A stretch of DNA of 64,000 bases from Flavobacterium terrigena (GTDB lineage: Bacteria; Bacteroidota; Bacteroidia; Flavobacteriales; Flavobacteriaceae), in the NCBI RefSeq assembly GCF_900108955.1, contig NZ_FNYA01000002.1:372001-436000 (forward strand). The letters are read 5' to 3'. A program made the translations under genes and the position numbers. The notes under the pieces were generated by a model. The model made no database searches and was not told where the DNA came from. It worked only from the letters and a program-made list of their open reading frames with translations. Of the stretch, positions 17,695 to 26,671 are shown one piece after another (the stretch's first letter is position 1; each line of letters starts with the position of its first letter).

Positions 17695-18966
17695 TTACAA
17701 ATCAAATTGTTTAATTTTTCTGTATAAAGTTCTTTCAGAAATTCCTAATTCGTCAGCCGCAGCTTTTCTTTTTCCTTTATTTTTTTCTAACGATTTTTTA
17801 ATTAATTCTATTTCTTTCGCTTCTAAACTTAACGTTTCCGTTTCGTCTATTGTTTCAGCATACAAGTAATTATTATTGAAATCGTCATCGTCATCATCAA
17901 ATTCTTCTTGTTCTATTTCCTCTTCTTCAGGTAAAACCTTAATTTTCGATTCTTGTTCAAAAATAGTATTTTTTTCTTCAGAACCTCCATAAATTTTCTG
18001 AATCAGCGATTTATTATTTTCTTGAACTTTTGCGTTTCCATTTTGCATTAGTTCTAACGTTAATTTTTTCAAATCGGTTAAATCGCTTTTCATATCGAAC
18101 AAAACTTTATACAAAATTTCGCGTTCGTTACTAAAATCGGAAGTGCCTTTTTTCTCACCAACTACTTGTAACGAATTACTATCAGAACTTGGTAAATACG
18201 ATTTTAAAGCAGCGAGAGAAATATCTCTATTTGCTTCTAAAACCGAAATTTGTTCCGCCGAATTTCTCAATTGTCGGATATTTCCGCTCCAGCGATAATG
18301 CATTAAATAATTTACTGCATCATCCGACAATTTAATCGGAGGCATTTTGTATTTGTGTGCGAAATCGGCCGCGAATTTTCGAAACAACAAATGAATATCT
18401 TCTTTTCTTTCGCGTAAAGCAGGTAAATTAATTTCGACAGTGCTTAATCGGTAATACAAATCTTCACGGAATTTTCCTTTTTCAATGGCTTCTAACATAT
18501 TTACATTAGTGGCCGCTACAATACGAACATTCGTTTTTTGTACTTGTGATGAACCTACTTTTATAAATTCGCCATTTTCTAAAACACGTAGTAGACGAAC
18601 TTGTGTCGTTAGAGGTAATTCTCCAACTTCATCTAAGAAAATTGTTCCACCATCAGCCACTTCAAAATACCCTTCACGAGTTCCTGTTGCACCAGTAAAC
18701 GAACCTTTTTCATGCCCGAAAAGTTCCGAATCAATTGTCCCTTCCGGAATCGCACCACAGTTTACTGCAATGTATTTCCCGTGTTTTCTGTGTGATAACG
18801 AATGAATGATTTTAGGAATACTTTCTTTTCCCACACCACTTTCACCAGTTACCAATACAGAAATATCTGTAGGAGCAACCTGAATGGCTTTTTCTACCGC
18901 ACGATTGAGTTTTGGATCGTTTCCAATAATCTCAAAGCGTTGTTTTATATTTTGAACTGATTCCAT
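17695..18966 (-). CDS. Sigma-54-interacting AAA+ transcriptional regulator
   Basis: Central AAA+ domain with Walker A GESGVGKE (about 41-48 from the chosen start), the sigma-54 contact loop GSFTGA, Walker B 'GGTIFLDEVGEL' and the C-terminal Fis-type helix-turn-helix 'RKAAADELGISERTLYRKIK'. There is no N-terminal receiver or GAF domain, and an acidic linker ('EEEEIEQEEFDDDDDD') precedes the DNA-binding domain. A frame is open to 18987, but I choose the ATG at 18964-18966 ('MESVQNIKQRFEIIGN'); the extra seven residues lie in a GTTTCAGG-type intergenic repeat. It is placed between miaB and lptE. Its target genes cannot be told from the window. Confidence 0.88.
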   Translation of the reverse strand: MESVQNIKQRFEIIGNDPKLNRAVEKAIQVAPTDISVLVTGESGVGKESIPKIIHSLSHRKHGKYIAVNCGAIPEGTIDSELFGHEKGSFTGATGTREGYFEVADGGTIFLDEVGELPLTTQVRLLRVLENGEFIKVGSSQVQKTNVRIVAATNVNMLEAIEKGKFREDLYYRLSTVEINLPALRERKEDIHLLFRKFAADFAHKYKMPPIKLSDDAVNYLMHYRWSGNIRQLRNSAEQISVLEANRDISLAALKSYLPSSDSNSLQVVGEKKGTSDFSNEREILYKVLFDMKSDLTDLKKLTLELMQNGNAKVQENNKSLIQKIYGGSEEKNTIFEQESKIKVLPEEEEIEQEEFDDDDDDFNNNYLYAETIDETETLSLEAKEIELIKKSLEKNKGKRKAAADELGISERTLYRKIKQFDL

Positions 18967-18975
18967 ATATATTGT

Positions 18976-19018
18976 TTCAGGTTTCAAGTTTCAGTTTTAA
19001 AAATTAAACTTGAAACAA
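18976..19018. repeat. GTTTCA-rich intergenic repeat
   Basis: A short stretch built from GTTTCAGGTTTCAAGTTT-like units facing AAACTTGAAAC, forming an imperfect palindrome between miaB and the regulator. A related, longer version lies at 56316-56392. Confidence 0.45.
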
Positions 19019-19023
19019 AAAAT

Positions 19024-20478
19024 TTAATTCATAATTTCAGAATATCCAACTGCTTCACCAATTAAGGTTCCACTTGTACAATCAGATATTTTAACCATTA
19101 CGAAATCTCCTGGTTTATAATTTTCTTTTGGAAAAACCACCACCGTACTTTGTGAGTTTCTTCCACTCCATTGTTTATCTGAACGTTTAGAATCTTTTTC
19201 TACTAATACTTCAACAGTTTGACCAATAAAACGTTTTGTACGTTCTAAAGCGATGCGTTGTTGTACCTCAATAATTTCGTTTAAACGACGTTTTTTCACT
19301 TCTTCAGGAACATCATCTTCCATTTTTCTGGCAGCTAAAGTTCCTGGTCTTTCCGAATAAGAGAACATAAATCCGAAATCGTATCGAACATATTCTAATA
19401 AGCTTAATGTATCTTGATGATCTTCTTCTGTTTCTGTTGGAAAACCAGCAATAATATCTTGCGATAAAGTAATATCTGGAATAATTCTGTAAATATTATC
19501 AACCAACGTCATGTATTCTTCACGAGTATGTTGGCGATTCATTTCTTTAAGAATTCTGGTACTTCCACTTTGAACTGGTAAGTGAATATAATTACAAATG
19601 TTATGGTGTTTTGCCATGACTTCAATCACTTCAATATGCATATCTTGTGGATTTGAAGTGGAGAAACGAAAACGCATTTTTGGAAATTGCGTCGCACATC
19701 TGTCTAATAATTGAGCAAAATCTACTGAAGTTGCTTTTTGCATTTCACTAGCTTTTTCGAAATCTTTTTTCAATCCGCCACCATACCAAAGGTAACTGTC
19801 TACATTCTGACCTAATAAAGTAACTTCTTTAAAACCTTTACTCCATAAATCTGCAATTTCTTCTACGATACTTTCTGGTTCACGACTACGCTCACGACCA
19901 CGAGTAAAAGGCACTACGCAAAACGTACACATATTATCGCAACCACGAGTTATCGATACAAATGCTGTAATTCCGTTGCTACTTAAACGTACTGGAGAAA
20001 TATCTGCATACGTTTCTTCACGAGAAAGAATTACGTTTATCGCATCACGACCATCTTCAACTTCTTTCAATAAATTCGGAATATCTTTGTAAGCATCTGG
20101 TCCTACAACCATATCTACAATTTTTTCTTCGTCTAAAAATTTTTCTTTTAAACGTTCTGCCATACAACCTAAAACGCCAACCTTCATTTTCGGGTTAATA
20201 TCACGTTTTACGGCATTATACATTTGTAATCGCTTACGAACGGTTACTTCTGCTTTATCTCTAATTGAACAAGTATTAACCAAAACCAAATCTGCTTCTT
20301 CTAAAACTTGAGTAGTATTATATCCTTCATTTGCCAAAATAGAGGCCACAACTTCACTATCCGCAAAGTTCATTTGACAACCATAGCTTTCTATAAATAA
20401 CTTTTTTTGGTTTTCTTTTTTCGTTTCCAAAACCATTGAAGTTCCTTGTTTGCTTTCTTCTATAACCTTTTCTTCCAT
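19024..20478 (-). CDS. miaB: tRNA-2-methylthio-N6-dimethylallyladenosine synthase MiaB
   Basis: 484 residues. The N-terminal UPF0004 domain carries three cysteines ('YGCQMN', 'NTCSIR', 'LGCMAE') for one Fe-S cluster; the radical-SAM cluster motif is '[17 protein letters not shown]'. A C-terminal TRAM domain follows ('[15 protein letters not shown]'). It methylthiolates i6A37 in tRNAs. The start at 20478 fits Flavobacterium homologues, which have a short N-terminal extension. It heads the minus-strand run leading to secG, with a good promoter just upstream and divergent from topA. Confidence 0.96.
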   Translation of the reverse strand: MEEKVIEESKQGTSMVLETKKENQKKLFIESYGCQMNFADSEVVASILANEGYNTTQVLEEADLVLVNTCSIRDKAEVTVRKRLQMYNAVKRDINPKMKVGVLGCMAERLKEKFLDEEKIVDMVVGPDAYKDIPNLLKEVEDGRDAINVILSREETYADISPVRLSSNGITAFVSITRGCDNMCTFCVVPFTRGRERSREPESIVEEIADLWSKGFKEVTLLGQNVDSYLWYGGGLKKDFEKASEMQKATSVDFAQLLDRCATQFPKMRFRFSTSNPQDMHIEVIEVMAKHHNICNYIHLPVQSGSTRILKEMNRQHTREEYMTLVDNIYRIIPDITLSQDIIAGFPTETEEDHQDTLSLLEYVRYDFGFMFSYSERPGTLAARKMEDDVPEEVKKRRLNEIIEVQQRIALERTKRFIGQTVEVLVEKDSKRSDKQWSGRNSQSTVVVFPKENYKPGDFVMVKISDCTSGTLIGEAVGYSEIMN

Positions 20479-20531
20479 AACCAGTATTATAATTTTATTT
20501 TCGAAAACTATTCTTTCGAAAATTCAGTCTG

Positions 20532-20563
20532 CAAAGATAGTACTAAATTTTACTATCTGCCAA
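20532..20563 (-). promoter_or_regulatory. Promoter of miaB
   Basis: Minus-strand TTG at 20561-20563 and TATCTTTG at 20532-20539, 21 bases apart, match the Bacteroidota promoter pattern. It lies 54 bases upstream of the miaB start. Confidence 0.7.
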
Positions 20564-20690
20564 ATTGTCAGCATCAGTTTAACAAAATATTTTAAAAAAT
20601 CTTCGCGTATACAAAAAACTAAAAAAATCAAAAAAACTACACCTATATATATTAATCAAAAAAAAAATATACTTTTGCCAAATCAAATAA

Positions 20691-23198
20691 ATGAAAATGG
20701 CGAAGAATTTAGTTATCGTGGAGTCACCTGCAAAGGCAAAAACCATAGAAAAATTTTTAGGAACAGATTTCCAAGTGGAATCAAGTTACGGACATATTGC
20801 AGATTTACCTTCAAAGGAAATTGGTGTAGATGTGAACGATAACTTCAAACCTAAATATGAGGTTTCTCCGGATAAAAAAGCACTAGTAAAAAAATTAAAA
20901 GACTTATCAAAGAAAGCCGACATGGTTTGGCTAGCTTCCGATGAGGACCGCGAGGGAGAAGCAATTTCTTGGCATTTAGCTGAAGAATTAAAATTAGATC
21001 CTGCAAAAACAAAACGTATTGTTTTTCACGAGATTACAAAAACTGCCATTTTAAAAGCGATTGAAAATCCGAGAGATATCAATTATAATTTAGTAAATGC
21101 ACAACAAGCTCGTAGAGTTTTAGACCGTTTAGTAGGTTACGAATTATCACCAGTACTTTGGAAAAAAGTAAAAGGTGGTTTATCTGCTGGTCGTGTACAA
21201 TCGGTTTCAGTTCGTTTAATTGTAGAACGTGAACGCGAAATTCAAAATTTTAATGCAGTTGCGAGTTATTCTATTAGTGCCGAGTTCACAAACGAAGCTG
21301 GAAAAACGGTTAAAGCGAAACTGAGTAAAAATTTCAATACGAAAGAAGAAGCGAAAGCCTTTTTAGAAAAAAATATAAAAGCTGATTTTAAAGTTGCCGA
21401 TTTAGAAACTAAACCAACTAAAAAATCACCAACAGCGCCATTTACAACTTCTACTTTACAACAAGAAGCTGCTCGTAAATTGTATTTACCTGTTGGAATT
21501 ACCATGCAAATTGCACAACGTTTGTACGAAGCCGGTTTGATTACTTACATGAGAACGGATAGTGTAAATCTTTCTGAAGAAGCCATGTCAGCGGCACAAG
21601 CTGAAATTACTTCTTACTACGGAAAAGAATACAGCAAACCAAGAAACTACAACAACAAATCAAAAGGCGCTCAAGAAGCTCACGAGGCTATTCGTCCGAC
21701 AGACATGAGTCGTCATACAGTTGATATAGATAGAGACCAAGCACGTTTATACGATTTAATTTGGAAACGAACTTTAGCTTCACAAATGAGTGATGCAGAA
21801 TTGGAACGTACGAATGTGAAAATTTCTGCAAATACACATAATGAATATTTTTCTGCAACGGGTGAAGTAATCAAGTTTGATGGTTTCCTAAAAGTATATT
21901 TAGAAGGTAATGATGACGATGAAGAAGAACAAGAAGGCATGTTACCAGCTTTAAAAGTTAACGAAAAACTTAATAATAAATTCATTGCTGCAACGGAACG
22001 TTTTACCAGACCAGCAAGCAGATATACAGAAGCATCTTTAGTAAAGAAATTAGAAGAATTAGGAATTGGTCGTCCATCAACATATGCACCAACTATTTCT
22101 ACAATTATCAATAGAAACTATGTTGAAAAAGGTAGTTTTGAAGGTGCGGAAAGAAAATACGAACAATTGACTTTAATTGCTAACGAGATCAAATCGCAAA
22201 CTTTAAAAGAAAATTCTGGTTCAGATAAAGGAAAGTTAGTTCCAACTGATATTGGAGGAATTGTTACCGATTTCTTAGTAAAAAACTTCGAAACCATTTT
22301 AGATTATAATTTCACTGCGAAAGTGGAACAAGATTTCGATGAAATTGCAGCTGGAAATGAAGATTGGCATAAAATGATGAGTACTTTTTACAATCATTTT
22401 CACCCAATTGTAACTAAAGTGGAAACAACTGCAGAACGCGAATCTGGAGAACGTATTTTAGGTACGGATCCAAAATCTGGAAAACCAGTTTCAGTTCGTT
22501 TAGGAAAATATGGTGCGATGGCTCAAATTGGCGCTATTGACGATGAAGTAAAACAATTTGCAAGTTTAAGAGCAGAACAAAATTTAAGTAATATTACTCT
22601 AGAAGAAGTTTTAAATTTATTTTTATTACCAAAATCTTTAGGAACATACGAAGGAGAAGAAATTGAAGTGAATAACGGTCGTTTTGGGCCTTATGTAAAG
22701 TTTGGTACGCAATTTATTTCTTTAGCAAAAGGTGAAGAGCCATTAGACGTTACAATGGACAGAGCTATCGAATTAATCGAAGAAAAAACAAAAGCAGACG
22801 CACCAATTGCAACTTATGATAACTTACCAGTTCAAAAAGGCGTGGGTCGTTTTGGACCTTTCTTAAAATGGAATGGTATTTTTATTAATGTCAATAAAAA
22901 ATATAATTTCGATAATTTATCTCAAGCTGATATTAACGAATTAATTGAAGACAAGCAACAAAAAGATATCGACAAAGTACTTCATAATTGGACAGAAGAA
23001 GGTATCAAAGTTGAAAAAGCACGTTGGGGAAGATCAGTAATTACGAAAGGAAAAATAAAAATCGAATTAAGTAAAGACATTGATGCTACCAAACTAACTT
23101 TGGAAGAAGTTAAAGAGATGATTGAAAAGAAATCTCCAGCAAAAAAAACAGCGGCAAAAAAAGCTCCTGCTAAAAAAACTGTAGCTAAAAAGAAATAA
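20691..23198 (+). CDS. topA: DNA topoisomerase I
   Basis: 835 residues. TOPRIM domain at the start ('NLVIVESPAKAKTIEKFLG', then 'ASDEDREGEAISWH'), active-site tyrosine in 'AGLITYMRTDSVNLS' (about Tyr286), and 'GRPSTYAPTIS'. Two C-terminal topoisomerase repeat regions ('GRFGPYVKFG', 'GRFGPFLKW') are followed by a lysine/alanine histone-H1-like tail (KKTAAKKAPAKK), typical of Bacteroidota TopA. It relaxes negative supercoils. Translation may start at 20691 or two codons later at 20697. A TACTTTTG -7 box at 20670-20677 precedes it, but with only about 13 bases to the start codon and no clear -33 TTG. Confidence 0.97.
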   Translation: MKMAKNLVIVESPAKAKTIEKFLGTDFQVESSYGHIADLPSKEIGVDVNDNFKPKYEVSPDKKALVKKLKDLSKKADMVWLASDEDREGEAISWHLAEELKLDPAKTKRIVFHEITKTAILKAIENPRDINYNLVNAQQARRVLDRLVGYELSPVLWKKVKGGLSAGRVQSVSVRLIVEREREIQNFNAVASYSISAEFTNEAGKTVKAKLSKNFNTKEEAKAFLEKNIKADFKVADLETKPTKKSPTAPFTTSTLQQEAARKLYLPVGITMQIAQRLYEAGLITYMRTDSVNLSEEAMSAAQAEITSYYGKEYSKPRNYNNKSKGAQEAHEAIRPTDMSRHTVDIDRDQARLYDLIWKRTLASQMSDAELERTNVKISANTHNEYFSATGEVIKFDGFLKVYLEGNDDDEEEQEGMLPALKVNEKLNNKFIAATERFTRPASRYTEASLVKKLEELGIGRPSTYAPTISTIINRNYVEKGSFEGAERKYEQLTLIANEIKSQTLKENSGSDKGKLVPTDIGGIVTDFLVKNFETILDYNFTAKVEQDFDEIAAGNEDWHKMMSTFYNHFHPIVTKVETTAERESGERILGTDPKSGKPVSVRLGKYGAMAQIGAIDDEVKQFASLRAEQNLSNITLEEVLNLFLLPKSLGTYEGEEIEVNNGRFGPYVKFGTQFISLAKGEEPLDVTMDRAIELIEEKTKADAPIATYDNLPVQKGVGRFGPFLKWNGIFINVNKKYNFDNLSQADINELIEDKQQKDIDKVLHNWTEEGIKVEKARWGRSVITKGKIKIELSKDIDATKLTLEEVKEMIEKKSPAKKTAAKKAPAKKTVAKKK

Positions 23199-23243
23199 TA
23201 TTTTAGTATTTATACATTACTAATCTAATAGAAAGAGAAAATT

Positions 23244-24386
23244 ATGATATTCGAATATTTACAACCTGTATCGGAAGAAATTCAGAAATTTACAGAAAGT
23301 TTATCTAATCAAACATTAGGTAAAAAGGTTGTGATGCATACTGAAACCGATTATCCAAATTTAGAAAATATTTCAATAGCCATCATTTGTGCTAATGAAA
23401 ATAGAGCTGCTGATTTATATAATGAAGATTATGATTTTGACAATTTTAGAAAAACACTATATAGCTTATTTCCAGGAAACTGGAATAAAGGAATAGCCGA
23501 TTTAGGTGATATTTTAGTTGGAAATGAAACAAGTGACACTTATTTTGTGTTAAAAACCATTTGTGCCGAATTAATTAAACAAAAAATTATACCTTTGGTA
23601 ATTGGTGGCTCACAAGATTTAACTTATGCGATGTATCGTGCATTTGATAATTTAGATCAAATGGTTAATTTAGTCGCTATCGATAATAAATTCGATTTTG
23701 CTAAAGAAGAAAAATTAGAATCTGATTCGTATTTATCAAGAATAATAATTGAAGAGCCTAATAATCTGTATAACTTCAGCAGTGTGGGATATCAAACATA
23801 CTACACCTCACAAGAAGAAATAGATTTAATAGAGAAATTATATTTTGACACCTACCGATTAGGCGAAATTACTAAGAATCCAGCAATAGTTGAACCTATT
23901 TTCAGAGACGCTGACATTATCAGTTTAGATTTGAAATCGGTAAAATCTTCAGATTCTGGAAACACAATTGAATTTTATCCAAACGGATTTGACGGAAGAG
24001 AAATTTGCGCTTTAGCAAGATACGCCGGAATTAGCGATAAGGTAAGTGTATTTGGTATATTCAATCAGTTTTATACCAAAAATGAAAACGAATTAATTGC
24101 ACAAATTGTATGGTATTTTATGGAAGGATATCATCTAAGAAGTTACGAATATCCGTTCGAAGAGAAAACAAATTATAACAGATATATTGTTTTAGCTGAG
24201 GACGAAGAGTTGGTTTTTTACAAAAGTAATCGATCAGAAAGATGGTGGATGGAAATAAATTATAATACTATATACAATAAAAGTGTTAAAAAAACGTTAT
24301 TACCATGCACAAACGATGATTATATAGCGGCATGCAATGCAGAAATACCAGAAAGATGGTGGAAAGCGCATAAAAAAAGCTATTAA
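23244..24386 (+). CDS. Arginase-fold protein with lost metal ligands (formimidoylglutamase-like)
   Basis: 380 residues, ureohydrolase/arginase fold by pattern, but the three metal motifs are altered. The usual GGDHS is GGSQDL (121-126, His to Gln), the usual DAHxD is DNKFD (147-151, His to Lys) and SxDxDxxDP is SLDLKSVKS (227-235, second Asp to Lys). Three of six canonical manganese ligands are therefore missing, which argues against ordinary hydrolase activity. It lies between topA and gldK, 45 bases after topA, on the same strand. Annotation pipelines would call it formimidoylglutamase; I see it as a likely pseudoenzyme. Its place beside gldKLMN hints at, but does not show, a link to secretion. 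Confidence 0.75.
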   Translation: MIFEYLQPVSEEIQKFTESLSNQTLGKKVVMHTETDYPNLENISIAIICANENRAADLYNEDYDFDNFRKTLYSLFPGNWNKGIADLGDILVGNETSDTYFVLKTICAELIKQKIIPLVIGGSQDLTYAMYRAFDNLDQMVNLVAIDNKFDFAKEEKLESDSYLSRIIIEEPNNLYNFSSVGYQTYYTSQEEIDLIEKLYFDTYRLGEITKNPAIVEPIFRDADIISLDLKSVKSSDSGNTIEFYPNGFDGREICALARYAGISDKVSVFGIFNQFYTKNENELIAQIVWYFMEGYHLRSYEYPFEEKTNYNRYIVLAEDEELVFYKSNRSERWWMEINYNTIYNKSVKKTLLPCTNDDYIAACNAEIPERWWKAHKKSY

Positions 24387-24521
24387 AACATCGTTAAAAG
24401 TGCAATATTTATCGATAAAAAACATTTTTTTTAGTTTTTTTTAAGATAGCTATTGTATATGTCAAAATAAATAGATAGGTTTGAACCCTAAAATAAAATA
24501 AATTTATATAACCCAATTAAT

Positions 24522-25910
24522 ATGAAAAAGTTTTTAGTATTATCGGCAGCATTAGCTTTATTTACAAGCTGTGGAAAAGGCGATAAAGGTGAACTGGTAG
24601 GAGTTAAAGGCAAGAAGTGGTTTTCTGAAAAGCCATTTGGTATGTCACTTATACCTGGAGGTTCTTTTATAATGGGTAAGTCAGATGATGACGTTGCCAA
24701 TGTACAAGATGCTCCAACTAAGACTGTTACTGTTCGTTCATTCTACATGGATGAAACAGAAATTACAAATAGTGAATACCGCCAGTTCGTAGAATGGGTG
24801 AAAGATTCAACTATTAGAACAAGATTAGCTATCCAAGCTGAAGAATCTGGTGCAAAACCAGCTGAAGGTAAAGGTGGAAAAAATGCTGGAAGCATTGGTG
24901 ATTTCGCTTTTGCTGATACAGATCCAGAAAAAATGACTGCATATGACAAATATATGTACGAAAACTATTATAGTGTTGGAACTGATAAAGATCCTTATGC
25001 TAATAGAAAAACGAATAAAAAAGTAAAATTAATTACTGAAACTGCAAAATATCCAGATGCGGATTATGTTGAAGTAATGGATTCTATGTATTTACCAGAA
25101 TCAGAATCGTTTAATGGGTTAAAAACGATTGATGTGAGTAAATTAAAATTCAAATACAATCAAGTAGATTTAAATAAAGCTGTAAAGAAAAAAGGTCGTA
25201 AAAACTTCTATGAAGATGCACCACCTTTAGAAATATATCCAGATACTGCTGCTTGGATTAAAGATTTTGCATATTCTTACAATGAACCAATGCATAACGA
25301 TTACTTTTGGCACCAAGCTTACGGAGAATATCCAGTAGTTGGAGTTTCTTGGAAACAAGCAAAAGCATTCTGTGCTTGGAGAACATTATACAAAAACTCT
25401 TATGTTAAAAAACAAAAAGGTAGAGATCAAGTAAACTCTTTCCGTTTACCAACTGAAGCAGAATGGGAATATGCTGCAAGAGGTGGAATTGAATCAGGAA
25501 CTTACCCATGGGGCGGTCCTTATGCTAAAAACGACAGAGGATGTTTCTTAGCTAACTTCAAGCCAAACAGAGGAGATTACGCAGCAGATGGTGCTTTATA
25601 CACTGTTGAAGCTAAATCTTACGAGCCAAATGATTTCCATTTATACAACATGGCTGGTAACGTTTCTGAATGGACTGAAACATCTTATGATGCTGGAGCT
25701 TATGAATTCGTATCTACTATGAATCCAAACGTAGCTGACGCTAAAAATCAAAGAAAAGTGGTTCGTGGAGGATCTTGGAAAGATGTTGCTTTCTTCTTAC
25801 AAGTATCAACTCGTGATTTCGAATATGCAGATTCTGCAAGAAGTTACATCGGTTTCAGAACAGTACAAGATTACATGGGTACTGATGCAACTGCAACCAG
25901 ACCAAAATAA
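24522..25910 (+). CDS. gldK: Gliding motility / type IX secretion lipoprotein GldK
   Basis: 462 residues. Lipoprotein signal with acylated Cys17 ('ALALFTSC'). The rest has the formylglycine-generating-enzyme (sulfatase-modifying factor) fold: 'PGGSFIMGKS', 'EITNSEYRQFV', 'RLPTEAEWEYAARGG', 'GNVSEWTE', 'VVRGGSWKD' and 'YIGFRTV'. GldK forms, with GldN, the periplasmic ring of the type IX secretion system attached to the outer membrane. It is first in the gldK-gldL-gldM-gldN operon. The T9SS exports proteins with C-terminal sorting domains, three of which are encoded in this window. Confidence 0.97.
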   Translation: MKKFLVLSAALALFTSCGKGDKGELVGVKGKKWFSEKPFGMSLIPGGSFIMGKSDDDVANVQDAPTKTVTVRSFYMDETEITNSEYRQFVEWVKDSTIRTRLAIQAEESGAKPAEGKGGKNAGSIGDFAFADTDPEKMTAYDKYMYENYYSVGTDKDPYANRKTNKKVKLITETAKYPDADYVEVMDSMYLPESESFNGLKTIDVSKLKFKYNQVDLNKAVKKKGRKNFYEDAPPLEIYPDTAAWIKDFAYSYNEPMHNDYFWHQAYGEYPVVGVSWKQAKAFCAWRTLYKNSYVKKQKGRDQVNSFRLPTEAEWEYAARGGIESGTYPWGGPYAKNDRGCFLANFKPNRGDYAADGALYTVEAKSYEPNDFHLYNMAGNVSEWTETSYDAGAYEFVSTMNPNVADAKNQRKVVRGGSWKDVAFFLQVSTRDFEYADSARSYIGFRTVQDYMGTDATATRPK

Positions 25911-25983
25911 TAAACAAAAGAAAATTTAAACAAGAATTAACTTAACTAATTAATTATACTTAACTAACTAAAAATTTAAAATT

Positions 25984-26619
25984 ATGGCATTAATCAGCAA
26001 AAAAGTAATGGGATTCCTTTACGGAATGGGAGCAGCAGTAGTAATCGTAGGAGCATTATTCAAATTGATGCACTGGCCAGGAGCGGGACCAATGCTTGTT
26101 GTAGGTTTATTAACGGAAGCGGCTATTTTCGCATTATCAGCATTTGAACCAGTAGAAAAAGAATTAGATTGGGCATTAGTTTACCCAGAATTAGCAGGTG
26201 GTGATGCTAAACCAAAATCATTAAAAAAAGAAGATCCAGCTGAAGCACAAGGTTTATTATCTCAAAAATTAGACAACTTATTAAAAGAAGCTAAAATTGA
26301 TGGTGAATTAATGGCAAGCTTAGGAAATAGCATTAAAAACTTCGAAGGTGCTGCTAAAGGTATCGCTCCTACAGTTGATGCAATGGCTTCACAAAAGAAA
26401 TATGCAGAAGAAATGGTTAAAGCATCTAGTTCATTAGAAGCATTAAACAACTTATATACTGCACAAGTTGATGCAGCTCAGAAAAATGCTGAAGCAAACG
26501 CACAAATCGCTGAAAATGCAGACAAATTAAAACAACAAATGCAATCTATGACTTCTAACATATCTTCATTAAATGCTGTATATGGCGGAATGTTATCTGC
26601 AATGCAAAACAAAGGATAA
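25984..26619 (+). CDS. gldL: Type IX secretion motor protein GldL
   Basis: 211 residues. Two membrane helices in the first 55 residues, followed by a soluble helical/coiled-coil region. With GldM it forms the proton-driven inner-membrane motor of the T9SS. Key residues are kept: Lys27 and His30 in helix 1, Glu45 in helix 2 ('GLLTEAAIF', equal to Glu49 of F. johnsoniae) and Glu55. The periplasmic turn between the helices ('HWPGAGPM') is about four residues shorter than I recall for F. johnsoniae. It lies 73 bases after gldK. Confidence 0.97.
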   Translation: MALISKKVMGFLYGMGAAVVIVGALFKLMHWPGAGPMLVVGLLTEAAIFALSAFEPVEKELDWALVYPELAGGDAKPKSLKKEDPAEAQGLLSQKLDNLLKEAKIDGELMASLGNSIKNFEGAAKGIAPTVDAMASQKKYAEEMVKASSSLEALNNLYTAQVDAAQKNAEANAQIAENADKLKQQMQSMTSNISSLNAVYGGMLSAMQNKG

Positions 26620-26671
26620 TTAGTTTTATCAAATAAATTACAATTTAATTAACTAAACTAATTATTACGAA

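Noticed and set aside
18485..18805. 106-codon plus-strand frame opposite the sigma-54-type regulator
   Set aside because: Antisense shadow of the conserved AAA+ domain.
20450..20842. 130-codon frame across the miaB-topA gap
   Set aside because: Runs through both promoters and into topA in another frame; low-complexity translation.
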